A DNA stretch of 64,000 nt, from NCBI GenBank assembly GCA_947577185.1, contig CANPUE010000006.1:68649-132648 (forward strand), given 5' to 3'. Positions 53,763 to 62,482 of the stretch are shown here, in pieces. Source of the DNA: an uncultured Lachnospiraceae bacterium. GTDB taxonomy: Bacteria > Bacillota > Clostridia > Lachnospirales > Lachnospiraceae. Position 1 is the first letter of the stretch; each line of letters starts with the position of its first letter. The translations under genes and the position numbers were made by a program. The notes below the pieces were generated by a model, which did not search any database, was not told where the DNA came from, and saw only the letters and a list, made by a program, of their open reading frames with translations.

Positions 53763-54404
53763 TCAGCTCCTATCCTCGCTGTGCGAAGCCAGATTATAGG
53801 ATAATTTCATCAGACTGTCCAATAAATGAACATTTTCCACCTGAATCTCTTTTGAGAGCTGCAGATCCACATGTGCAAAATTCCAGATTGCTTTAATCCC
53901 ACAGGAAGCCAGCTGCTCCGCGATTGCGGCGGCGTTATCCCTGGGCACGGTCAGCACAGCGATATCAATATCGTTCTCACGCATAAAAGTCTCTAATTCT
54001 TCCATTGGGCGCACGGCGATATTTCTGATCTTCATCCCACAAATTGCCGGGTTATTGTCAAAGATCCCTTTGAAAATAAACCCTCTGCGTTCAAAGTTCA
54101 TATAATTTGCAAGGGCCTGTCCCAGATGACCTGCGCCGATAATGATCAGATTGTATTCCTTATCCAGACCTAATATCCTGCCGATCTCTTCATATAAATG
54201 CTCTACATTATACCCGTATCCCTGCTGTCCGAAACCGCCGAAATGGTTTAAGTCCTGACGGATCTGAGATGCCGTCACCTGCATGATATCACTCAGCTCC
54301 TGTGAGGATACTCTTTCGATGCCTTCATCTTTCAGAACTCCCAGATATCTGAAATATCTGGGCAGACGGCCGATCACTGCCTGTGAGATTTCTCTTTCTT
54401 CCAC
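53763..54404 (-). CDS. rex: Redox-sensing transcriptional repressor Rex
   Basis: A 213-residue Rex repressor that senses the NADH/NAD+ ratio. The N-terminal winged helix reads EEREISQAVIGRLPRYFRYL then MQVTASQIRQDLNHFGGFGQ, and the NAD-binding Rossmann motif is LIIIGAGHLGQALANYMNFE. The start is a GTG at 54404: AGGAGG lies 8 nt upstream and the protein then begins at the conserved EEREISQAV. The longer frame to 54494 adds residues not typical of Rex. The nnr gene starts 2 bp after its stop. Confidence 0.96.
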   Translation of the reverse strand: MEEREISQAVIGRLPRYFRYLGVLKDEGIERVSSQELSDIMQVTASQIRQDLNHFGGFGQQGYGYNVEHLYEEIGRILGLDKEYNLIIIGAGHLGQALANYMNFERRGFIFKGIFDNNPAICGMKIRNIAVRPMEELETFMRENDIDIAVLTVPRDNAAAIAEQLASCGIKAIWNFAHVDLQLSKEIQVENVHLLDSLMKLSYNLASHSEDRS

Positions 54405-54480
54405 TGCTGATGCCTCCTGTAACATTTCATACCTGAAGTTAACATTTTTATTATATGCCATTTGCTGAAATGATGTCAAA

Positions 54481-56406
54481 TTATGATTCCGCAAGGCGGT
54501 CAGACAGTTCTTCCCATTTTACATACAGAGTTTCCAGTTCTGTCACGTTCTGTTCTTTTTCCTGTGCCAGTTTTTGAAGTTTTGCAACGTCTGTACATAC
54601 TTCCGGAAGCACCATCGTCTCATCAATTTCTTTATTTCGCTCTTCCAGTTTCTGGATGGTCTCTTCGCACCGTTTCAGTTCATTTTCCTTTTTGCGCCGC
54701 ATGGCCTGCTGTTCCTTGCGCGCCTTCCAGTCCTGTTTATTTTCCGAATCACTCTGCACGGCCAAAGTATCGTTGGCCGCCGCATCTGTCAGGGCCTGCC
54801 TCTGCTCTTTCTTTTCAAGATAATATTCATAATTCCCCAGATATTCTGTAAGTTCCCTGTGGCTCAGATCCAAAATCCGCTCCGCCGTCTTATTGATAAA
54901 ATATCTGTCATGCGAGACATAGAGCACCGTTCCGGTATAAGCATTAATAGCATCCTCCAGGATCTCCTTGGACATAATATCCAGGTGATTGGTCGGCTCG
55001 TCGAGGATGAGAAAATTTGATTCCGAAAGCATAAGCTTTGCCAGGGAAACACGGCCGCGCTCTCCGCCGCTCAGAGATTCTATTTTTTTAAAGACATCCT
55101 CTCCGGTGAATAAAAATGCCGCAAGCGTATTGCGTATCCGGGTGTTGTTTAAAGTCGGATATGCATCCGAAATTTCCTCAAACAATGTCTTTTCAGGATG
55201 CAATACATGATGCTCCTGATCGTAATAACCGACTTCCACATTCGTTCCAAGACGAATAGAACCGCTATCGGGTAAGAGCAGTTCATTGATCATCTTTAAG
55301 ATCGTCGTCTTGCCAGTCCCGTTATCGCCAATGATCGCAACGTGTTCACCGCGTTTTATATCAAAGCAGAGACCTTCAAACAAAGTCAGTTCCCCAAAAG
55401 ATTTGGAAATATTCTCCACGTGGAGCACGTCATTCCCGCTCTGGATGCGCGGTTCCAGATGCAGGTGCATGTCTGCCCGCACCTCGGCCGGCTTTTCCAG
55501 CACCTCCACTTTATCTAACATCTTCTCCCGGCTTTCCGCCCGCCTGATCGACTTTTCCCGGTTAAAAGACTTTAATTTCTCAATGACCGCTTCCTGATGT
55601 CTGATCTCCCGCTGTTGATTGAGATAAGCATGATACGCAGCAGCACGCAGCATTTCCTTTTTGGCCGCATAATCCGAATAATTCCCTGTAAAGACGGTCG
55701 CTTTCGTATTGTCTAATTCAATAATTTTGCCTGCGATCCGGTCAAGAAAATATCGGTCGTGGGATACGATGATCACCGCGCCTTTATAATTGAGCAGATA
55801 CGTCTCCAGCCAGGCGATCGAAGCCATATCCAGATGGTTGGTCGGCTCATCGAGAATGATCAGATCCGGTTTCAGGAGCAGAAGCTTCCCCAACGCCACG
55901 CGTGTCTTCTGTCCTCCGGATAGCGTATTGATCTCTTTGGAAAACTCTTCCTGTGTAAACCCCAGTCCTTTCAGTACGCCGGTCAGCTCACTCTTATAAG
56001 CGTATCCGTTCGCTGCCTCAAACGCATGCGTCAGATTCGCATATGTCTCCATCAGACCGGAAAGCCGCTCTTCGGAGGCGTTTTTCATCTGTAGTTCCAC
56101 GGACCGGATTCGGGATTCGAGATCCACGATATCCTGCTTGACGGACAGCAGTTCATCATAGATCGTATTCTCACTGGATACAGCCTGATGCTGCGAAAGG
56201 TAGCCCAGGCTTCTTCCTTTTGAAAGTGCAACGATCCCCTCATCAGCCGCCATTTCTCCAACGATGATACGCAGCAGAGTCGTCTTTCCTGCACCGTTGA
56301 TGCCGACGATCGCCGCTTTCTCATAATCTTCAATATGAAAGGATACGTTTTGCAGAACAGGGACTTCCTTAAAGGATTTATTGATATTGGAAACGGAAAG
56401 TATCAT
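54481..56406 (-). CDS. ABC-F family ATPase
   Basis: A 641-residue soluble protein with two ABC ATPase domains. Walker A motifs: GINGAGKTTLLRIIVGE and GDNGTGKTTILKMINEL. Signature and Walker B: LSGGQKTRVALGKLLLLKPD then LIILDEPTNHLDM, and LSGGERGRVSLAKLMLSESN then FLILDEPTNHLDI. A linker (about 250-320) separates the domains and a charged coiled coil forms the C-terminus. There are no membrane segments, so it is an ABC-F protein acting on ribosomes, of the YdiF/Uup-like type. I start at 56406, where AAGGAG is 7 nt upstream. Confidence 0.95.
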   Translation of the reverse strand: MILSVSNINKSFKEVPVLQNVSFHIEDYEKAAIVGINGAGKTTLLRIIVGEMAADEGIVALSKGRSLGYLSQHQAVSSENTIYDELLSVKQDIVDLESRIRSVELQMKNASEERLSGLMETYANLTHAFEAANGYAYKSELTGVLKGLGFTQEEFSKEINTLSGGQKTRVALGKLLLLKPDLIILDEPTNHLDMASIAWLETYLLNYKGAVIIVSHDRYFLDRIAGKIIELDNTKATVFTGNYSDYAAKKEMLRAAAYHAYLNQQREIRHQEAVIEKLKSFNREKSIRRAESREKMLDKVEVLEKPAEVRADMHLHLEPRIQSGNDVLHVENISKSFGELTLFEGLCFDIKRGEHVAIIGDNGTGKTTILKMINELLLPDSGSIRLGTNVEVGYYDQEHHVLHPEKTLFEEISDAYPTLNNTRIRNTLAAFLFTGEDVFKKIESLSGGERGRVSLAKLMLSESNFLILDEPTNHLDIMSKEILEDAINAYTGTVLYVSHDRYFINKTAERILDLSHRELTEYLGNYEYYLEKKEQRQALTDAAANDTLAVQSDSENKQDWKARKEQQAMRRKKENELKRCEETIQKLEERNKEIDETMVLPEVCTDVAKLQKLAQEKEQNVTELETLYVKWEELSDRLAES

Positions 56407-56507
56407 GGAAACACTCCTTGTCATTTCATTAGAAATCGCTATTTTTCAGTTTACAGGGCTTAAATGAAACTGTCAATATTTAACATCCGGCTGAAGAAAA
56501 GAATCAC

Positions 56508-56538
56508 AAAAAGCATCTGGATCTGCTCCGGATGCTTT
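56508..56538 (-). terminator. Rho-independent terminator after icd
   Basis: On the minus strand AAAGCATCCGG (56538-56528) pairs with CCAGATGCTTT (56520-56510) with one G-T pair and a 7-nt loop, then a T-run. It lies 41 bp after the icd stop. Confidence 0.75.
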
Positions 56539-56578
56539 AGGGAATCAATCATGATTTTTATAAAACCGCCATGCAGGA

Positions 56579-57793
56579 TCAGCCCTGATCCATACTCTCG
56601 TAACGCTCCCGCACTGCCTTGATAAATTCCTCACTGTTCAGCACAGTGACATCTTTTAACGACGTGATCAGTGCCAGATCTTTTGTCATCTTTCCGCTCT
56701 CGATCGTCTGGAGGACTGCTTTTTCCAGCCTGTCCGCAAAATCAGCCAGTTCCTGATTGTGATCCAGCTCTCCTCTCTTTCTGAGTGCGCCGGTCCATGC
56801 AAAAATGGTCGCGACCGAGTTGGTGGAAGTCTCTTCTCCTTTGAGATGTTTATAATAATGTCTCTGTACGGTTCCGTGTGCGGCTTCATATTCATAGACA
56901 CCGGATGGTGATACCAGCACGGAAGTCATCATGGCAAGGGAGCCAAATGCAGACGAAACCATATCGCTCATGACATCACCGTCATAATTCTTGCACGCCC
57001 AGATAAAGCCGCCCTTCGCTTTCATGACACGTGCAACCGCGTCATCAATCAGCGTGTAAAAATATTCAATCCCGGCTTCTTCAAATTTTTTCTCATATTC
57101 TTTCTCATAAATTTCCTGAAAAATATCTTTGAAATTATGGTCGTATTTTTTTGAGATCGTGTCTTTTGTGGCAAACCACAGATCCTGCTTTGTATCTAAT
57201 GCATAATTAAAGCATGCTCTGGCAAAGCTTGTGATGGATTCGTCCGTGTTATGTATCCCCTGCAGGATGCCCGGTCCGTTAAACTGATGGATCGTTTCTC
57301 TGATCTGTGTGCCGTCCTCCGATGTAAAGACCAGTTCCGCCTTTCCGGCTCCCGGCACTTTGATCTCTGTGTTCTTATAAACGTCGCCGTACGCATGACG
57401 GGCAAGTGTAATCGGTTTTTCCCAGTTTTTGACACAGGGTTCTATGCCCTTTACCACGATCGGAGCGCGGAATACCGTACCGTCCAGAGCAGCCCGGATC
57501 GTTCCGTTCGGGCTTTTCCACATTTCCTTGAGATGATACTCTGTCATTCTTGCAGCATTGGGCGTAATGGTTGCACATTTTACGGCAACACCATACTTTT
57601 TCGTGGCTTCTGCGGAATCGATCGTGACCTGGTCATCCGTAGCATTGCGGTTTTCCAGTCCGAGATCATAATATTCTGTCTTCAAATCAATATAAGGCAG
57701 CAGCAATTCTTCCCTGATCATTTTCCAGAGAATCCTTGTCATCTCGTCTCCGTCCATCTCCACCAATGGCGTCGTCATTTTGATTTTTTCCAT
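56579..57793 (-). CDS. icd: NADP-dependent isocitrate dehydrogenase (eukaryotic-like type)
   Basis: A 404-residue isocitrate dehydrogenase of the group shared with eukaryotic NADP enzymes. [20 protein letters not shown] near the N-terminus, [20 protein letters not shown] with the substrate-binding Ser-Asn pair, [19 protein letters not shown] (metal Asp residues) and [20 protein letters not shown] are diagnostic. It converts isocitrate to 2-oxoglutarate, probably for glutamate synthesis. Its gene lies 36 bp after the GntR-type regulator gene, on the same strand, so it is probably co-transcribed with and controlled by it. Confidence 0.96.
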   Translation of the reverse strand: MEKIKMTTPLVEMDGDEMTRILWKMIREELLLPYIDLKTEYYDLGLENRNATDDQVTIDSAEATKKYGVAVKCATITPNAARMTEYHLKEMWKSPNGTIRAALDGTVFRAPIVVKGIEPCVKNWEKPITLARHAYGDVYKNTEIKVPGAGKAELVFTSEDGTQIRETIHQFNGPGILQGIHNTDESITSFARACFNYALDTKQDLWFATKDTISKKYDHNFKDIFQEIYEKEYEKKFEEAGIEYFYTLIDDAVARVMKAKGGFIWACKNYDGDVMSDMVSSAFGSLAMMTSVLVSPSGVYEYEAAHGTVQRHYYKHLKGEETSTNSVATIFAWTGALRKRGELDHNQELADFADRLEKAVLQTIESGKMTKDLALITSLKDVTVLNSEEFIKAVRERYESMDQG

Positions 57794-57829
57794 CTGTTAT
57801 CCTCCTTGCTCCTTGCTTTTTCTCAGTTT

Positions 57830-58519
57830 CTAATTCTCCGGGTACATGCCGAACAGACCGTTTTTAACCATATTATCATAAGCGTTGCTGATATGCTGAT
57901 TGGCAAGTTCCTCCGCCTTTTTGGCGTCTTTGTCCCTGATCGCCTCCATGATCTGCCTGTGCTCGTCATTAGAAGCGCGTCCGCGTGAATTCGTTGAGAG
58001 CGTCTTGCGCCGAATGCGCAGAACGTACTCATGAAAGTCTTTTAGAAGATGTTCCAACATTTTCGAATCACAGGCCGCATAAAGAATATCGTGAAAACGG
58101 TTGTCCAGTTCTGCCATCTGCTCCATATGTCCCTTATCCGCATGAAACTGGGCAAGATAGATATTTTCCTCCATCTCTTCCATCTGTTCTGTGGTGATCT
58201 TTTCTGTCGCCATCCTTGCGCATAGTCCCTCTAACAGAGAGCGGATCATATAAATGTCCTTCACATCCTTCGCCGTGATCCCTGTCACATAGGCGCCCTT
58301 ATTGGGCACCATCCGGATCAGTCCCTCCAGTTCAAGCTGTCGGAAGGCCTCCCTGACAGGGGTTCTGCTGACTCCCAGTTCCTCTCCGATCGCAACTTCT
58401 TTTAGTTCCTCGTGTTCTTTATATTTACCGCTCAGGATATCTTCTCTGATCTTCTGAAATACCCTGCCCCGCAGGGAATATTTATCATTTACGGTATTTT
58501 TAATATCATAACTGCTCAT
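57830..58519 (-). CDS. GntR-family regulator (FadR/FCD subfamily)
   Basis: A 229-residue regulator. The N-terminal winged helix reads LRGRVFQKIREDILSGKYKE with VSRTPVREAFRQLELEGLIR. The C-terminal FCD domain has metal-ligand-like residues in FHDILYAACDSKMLEHLL and in DEHRQIMEAIRDKDAKKAEE, the latter with the HRQIMEAI pattern typical of FCD. FCD proteins bind carboxylic acids. I start at 58519 (AAGG upstream); the frame to 58588 would overlap the promoter. It leads the operon with icd and probably represses itself through the palindrome at 58550-58561. Confidence 0.92.
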   Translation of the reverse strand: MSSYDIKNTVNDKYSLRGRVFQKIREDILSGKYKEHEELKEVAIGEELGVSRTPVREAFRQLELEGLIRMVPNKGAYVTGITAKDVKDIYMIRSLLEGLCARMATEKITTEQMEEMEENIYLAQFHADKGHMEQMAELDNRFHDILYAACDSKMLEHLLKDFHEYVLRIRRKTLSTNSRGRASNDEHRQIMEAIRDKDAKKAEELANQHISNAYDNMVKNGLFGMYPEN

Positions 58520-58549
58520 TCTGTGCTCACACCTTTTCTTTCTCGTATT

Positions 58550-58578
58550 ATTGTATACAATCATACAGATTGTGTCAA
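58550..58578 (-). promoter_or_regulatory. Strong promoter with GntR-type operator over the -10 box
   Basis: On the minus strand a perfect TTGACA (58573-58578) and TACAAT (58550-58555) are 17 bp apart, about 30 bp before the GntR gene. A perfect 12-bp palindrome, ATTGTATACAAT (58550-58561), covers the -10 box and the spacer end. Palindromes of the form TTGTATACAA are typical FCD-type GntR operators, so autoregulation of the regulator and icd is likely. Confidence 0.7.
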
Positions 58579-58590
58579 GGTGTGGCAATC

Positions 58591-59484
58591 TTAATTTTCC
58601 AGCAATAATTTTTCAATGTCAAGCATCCCCCATCCCTGCTTGTTCCAGGAATCTCCCAGATCTCTTGCTGTGTAGACCATTTTTCGCTTCACCTGTTCAT
58701 TATTCAGATAAGGCGCTTTTTGCAAAAGAAGTGCTGCGGCCCCCGACACAATCGGCGTTGCCATGGAAGTGCCGCTTTTTATTGCATAACCGCCCCCGCG
58801 GCTGCCGCACGATTTAATATCGGTTCCCGGAGCGACAAGGTCAGGTTTACGATACAGATACGAATCATCTCCTCTGCCTGAGTAATTCTCACACAGACTG
58901 CCGCGCATACCGAAATAACCATCTTCATGGCAGCCTACCGTGATCACTTTACGGCTGTTTCCAAGAGGAGATATGGTCCCTTCTTCCGGACCGGCATTTC
59001 CTGCGGCACACACGACCACAATTCCGGCATTCCACACCGCCTCCAAAAGCCCAATCACTTCTTCTATTCTGTTCTTTTCACTGGGCTGACCGATACCGAC
59101 CGATATATTTAAGATGCGGATATGATGACGCAGACGATTGTGCAGCACCCACAAAAGGGCATGATACATACTCTCAATAGAACCTTCTCCATTCCGGTCC
59201 AGTACTTTTCCGATGCAAAAAAGGCAGCGCGGCGCAATCCCTTTATATCTGCCGTTTGACATCAGACCGTTCCCACCGATACACCCGGCCACATGTGTTC
59301 CATGTCCGCTGTCATCATAACTTCTGCTCCTGTAATTAACAAAATCCTGAAAATCCACGATCCTGCCCGCCAGATCGGGATGGGTGTAAATACCCGTATC
59401 CAACACCGCAACGGTAACCGGGCTGCCTTTGCAGGACTGCTGTAATAAATCACTGCAGCCCAGTTGGTTTCTGACGCGATACAT
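58591..59484 (-). CDS. Subtilisin-like (S8) serine protease without signal peptide or prodomain
   Basis: A 297-residue protein consisting only of the S8 catalytic domain. The triad is visible: Asp in VTVAVLDTGIYTHPDLAGRI, His in DDSGHGTHVAGCIGGNG and Ser in IKSGTSMATPIVSGAAALL. There is no signal peptide and no I9 propeptide, so it resembles intracellular subtilisins, yet it follows a surface-protein gene. The only in-frame ATG is at 59484; its ribosome binding site (GGGAG) is part of the terminator hairpin of the upstream gene. Confidence 0.92.
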   Translation of the reverse strand: MYRVRNQLGCSDLLQQSCKGSPVTVAVLDTGIYTHPDLAGRIVDFQDFVNYRSRSYDDSGHGTHVAGCIGGNGLMSNGRYKGIAPRCLFCIGKVLDRNGEGSIESMYHALLWVLHNRLRHHIRILNISVGIGQPSEKNRIEEVIGLLEAVWNAGIVVVCAAGNAGPEEGTISPLGNSRKVITVGCHEDGYFGMRGSLCENYSGRGDDSYLYRKPDLVAPGTDIKSCGSRGGGYAIKSGTSMATPIVSGAAALLLQKAPYLNNEQVKRKMVYTARDLGDSWNKQGWGMLDIEKLLLEN

Positions 59485-59520
59485 AAAAAACTCCCGGCTT
59501 TTTCCTTATCTTATGCCGGG
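59485..59520 (-). terminator. Terminator of the BspA-like gene that contains the protease ribosome binding site
   Basis: On the minus strand CCCGGC (59520-59515) pairs with GCCGGG (59498-59493), followed by AG and six T. The GGGAG at the end of the 3' arm lies 6 nt before the ATG of the protease at 59484. The same hairpin therefore ends the surface-protein transcript and can bury the protease Shine-Dalgarno in any read-through RNA. Confidence 0.65.
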
Positions 59521-59535
59521 AATTTTTAATGGTTC

Positions 59536-62460
59536 CTATCTCGCTTTCCTGTGCTTCCCCCGATAAAAGAATAAGGAAATCCCTGTAAAAAGGAGTCCGA
59601 TCCCAAGAAAATATTTGGGATGAATGCTGTTGTCTCCAGTATCGGGTGAAATATCTTTTCTGGCAGAAAGGTTTGAAAAAACCGCCTGTCCGTTACTTAC
59701 CACCGCCGTATTGCCGGAAAGATAATTATAAATCGCATATGGTGAAAAATGATTCGTCCGGAAAACAATACAGTCTGTACCATTCACAGAAACGACCCTG
59801 CTCGTTGTTTCTTCCAACTGTCCATTGGCATCCAGGCAGACAACATGCAGGTTTTCCTGCACGATTCCATCAGGAAGCGGTATTGAAATCTCAATCTCCT
59901 GCCTGCCGAGTCCCGTGATGGGAATGGATGTATCTGCCTCCTGCAGCGTGATTTCATAAGCCAGCAGATTCTTCGGCATCTGTCTGCCATAAACCTCACG
60001 ACAGGCCTCCAAAACAGCATCCAAAGCTGCTTCACTGTCAACGATCTTTAACAGGTAATTGTTCTCAGAGCCGTCCAAAACAGCTGTCGCCGTCCCGTTA
60101 TCTTCAATAGAGCGGCTGCTGATCCGGACCGTAACACCTGTCTGTGCCAGATCCGTTTCTCCTGTATCAGCTTCCATATCTATCAGTTCCCGTTCTTTCG
60201 GGAGATTTACTTTATCAACCTCATAAACTGCATTTCCTGCCGTAACGGTATCCGGGTAACTGGAAAGAGGCATACCCTCCGTCCGGATCTGTCTGATCTT
60301 CAGCGACCTGGAATCCCCCTGTCCGCTTTCTGTCTGTTCCGTTTCCGTCTGATCGCTTTGCGCCTGTTCGTTTTCCGTCTTTTCTGTCTTTTCGTCCACA
60401 GTACAAACAATGCCCTTAAAGCCGGAAAGCTTTCGGTCTAAAACCGTGCCGTCAAGAGGCATCTCACTGTTTCGCACAACTGCCAGCCCAATGCCGTCGA
60501 AAGCGAACCCTCTGTGTTCTTCATTGTACAGCTTGCCCGATGAAGGCTCACAGGATATCTCCGGCAGCGAATCCCCGTCAAAAATGACAACGCCGTTTCC
60601 GGCAGCTTTCACGGAATCCGCCACATCAAATGCCCTGAGCCCAATCGCCTCCACGGAAGCCGGAATTCTGATCATCTGCAGCGGACATCCCTGGTATGCT
60701 CTGTCCCTGATCTGTCTGACAAAAGATCCTCCTTCGATATCAGTAAGATTACCGCAGTCCGCAAACGCACCCTCTCCGATCACTTCCACACTGTCCGGAA
60801 GAATTATCTTTGTAATGCCGGAATGTCCTGCAAAAGCATCCGCTCCGATTGTTTTTATCCCCTCCGGTATTGCCACAATACTGTTGCCGCCGCGATATCC
60901 GAGTAAGATCCCGTCGCCCACGATCAGGAAATCACCATTTCCATTCTGCACCCAGTCCGTAAACCAGGGTGTGCCGGCAAATGCCGAAGGCGCAATTTCC
61001 TCTACCGTATCGGGAATAATTACGTTCGTCAGATTGTTGCAATGGTAAAAAGCGGCATAGCCGATCTTTCTGACGCCTTCCGGAATCACCGCCTCGGTCA
61101 GTCCTGACCGTGCAAAAGCAAAATCTCCGATCTCTGTAATCGTATCCGGTATCGTGATCGCACTTCTGCTGTCATTGTAATATGCCTGATTCGCAATGAT
61201 TGTATCCTTCACAACTGCATACTTGGGAAACGTACCGCCCTTCTCATTCCTGTTGCCTGAAATGGCAGCAATCGTCTCTCCTGTCTCTCCAGTAACGACA
61301 CCTTCAAACTGCTTCGATGTAATGGCATTTCCGGAATTTACTGTTGCACTTGCATTGTCCATGAAAACGATAACTTCATTCCCGACAACCCTCGACTTAC
61401 CCATGACAGATTCGTCTTCCTCGGTTTCCAGTGGATTAATATGCGTCACTTCATGATAATAATCGGCAGACCCGGCTGTTTCTGCCGTCTCCCCAGATTC
61501 TCCCGTAGCTCCTTCGTTCCCATCCTGCGCTGTTCCGATCGTATCGATTGACGTATCTTCGTACTCCGCGACATCAATGTCTTCCAGAACAAGCTGATCT
61601 GCAAATCTTCTTGCAGTACTTCCGGGCTCCGCCTCGATCGTAAGTCTTGTACAGCCATCAAAAGCCGTACTGTGGATCGTATTCACAGAAATCGGGATCG
61701 AAATGCTGCGCAGACGGACACAATCCTCAAACGCCTTTAACCCGATCGCATTTACCGAATAGGGAATCTCCACAGTCTGCAGATTACAGCAGTTAGAAAA
61801 AGCATATGCAGAGATTTCTTTGACATTACCACTGACTGCAACACCCCGCAGGTTTTTATCTCCCCAAAAAGCATACGGACTGATCTTGCTCACCGTAGAA
61901 GGCATCACATAATCGGGATTCCTCCTGCCGGATAATACCGCGTAAAGTACATCCCCGCCTTTACTGTAAATGGCTCCATCTTTGCATGTAAAACAGGGGT
62001 TGCTGCCGCTGACAGCCACGGTCTCGAGACATTCATCCCCGGCAAAGACACCATTTCCCAAAATCTTCAGGCCTTCTCCGATTCTGACATTTGAAAGACG
62101 CGGACAGTCTGCAAAAACCGCCTGTTCGATCGTCTCTACCGAATCCGGTATCGTGACTGACTCTAAATTCGGACAATCTTTAAAAGCGCCCGAGCCGATA
62201 CTTACCACACTGTTTCCGACCCTAACGCTTTTAATATATTCGTTGCCTGCAAAGGCCCCTGATTCAATTTTTTTAACATCATTTGAAACAGACACGTCCT
62301 GTGCCGTGCCATTATACTTTACAAGTGTTGTTCCATCAATCTGGAAATCAGAAGCAGAAGCGGTATTTTCCGCTTCCACATCTGATACCGGTATCTGTGT
62401 GACGGCGATCGCCACCGCCACAAACAGAGCACCTATTGCTTTTCTGATTTTTCTGCCCAT
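59536..62460 (-). CDS. BspA-like leucine-rich-repeat cell-surface protein with PxTGD anchor
   Basis: A 974-residue secreted protein with a signal peptide (ending near VSDVEA). About a dozen BspA/LRR_5-type repeats fall in two blocks (about 40-290 and 400-640), such as VVSIGSGAFKDCPNLESVTI and TIEQAVFADCPRLSNVRIGE. A linker with Glu/Thr/Gln repeats follows, then a C-terminal module (about 790-920) with IPLPDGIVQENLHVVCLDA and HFSPYAIY, and a wall-anchor tail: SPDTGD, hydrophobic segment, RGKHRKAR. SPxTG-type motifs are used by some clostridial class B sortases. BspA-like proteins bind host proteins or other bacteria; the target is unknown. Confidence 0.88.
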   Translation of the reverse strand: MGRKIRKAIGALFVAVAIAVTQIPVSDVEAENTASASDFQIDGTTLVKYNGTAQDVSVSNDVKKIESGAFAGNEYIKSVRVGNSVVSIGSGAFKDCPNLESVTIPDSVETIEQAVFADCPRLSNVRIGEGLKILGNGVFAGDECLETVAVSGSNPCFTCKDGAIYSKGGDVLYAVLSGRRNPDYVMPSTVSKISPYAFWGDKNLRGVAVSGNVKEISAYAFSNCCNLQTVEIPYSVNAIGLKAFEDCVRLRSISIPISVNTIHSTAFDGCTRLTIEAEPGSTARRFADQLVLEDIDVAEYEDTSIDTIGTAQDGNEGATGESGETAETAGSADYYHEVTHINPLETEEDESVMGKSRVVGNEVIVFMDNASATVNSGNAITSKQFEGVVTGETGETIAAISGNRNEKGGTFPKYAVVKDTIIANQAYYNDSRSAITIPDTITEIGDFAFARSGLTEAVIPEGVRKIGYAAFYHCNNLTNVIIPDTVEEIAPSAFAGTPWFTDWVQNGNGDFLIVGDGILLGYRGGNSIVAIPEGIKTIGADAFAGHSGITKIILPDSVEVIGEGAFADCGNLTDIEGGSFVRQIRDRAYQGCPLQMIRIPASVEAIGLRAFDVADSVKAAGNGVVIFDGDSLPEISCEPSSGKLYNEEHRGFAFDGIGLAVVRNSEMPLDGTVLDRKLSGFKGIVCTVDEKTEKTENEQAQSDQTETEQTESGQGDSRSLKIRQIRTEGMPLSSYPDTVTAGNAVYEVDKVNLPKERELIDMEADTGETDLAQTGVTVRISSRSIEDNGTATAVLDGSENNYLLKIVDSEAALDAVLEACREVYGRQMPKNLLAYEITLQEADTSIPITGLGRQEIEISIPLPDGIVQENLHVVCLDANGQLEETTSRVVSVNGTDCIVFRTNHFSPYAIYNYLSGNTAVVSNGQAVFSNLSARKDISPDTGDNSIHPKYFLGIGLLFTGISLFFYRGKHRKAR

Positions 62461-62482
62461 AGGAATCCCCCACGGAATTATT

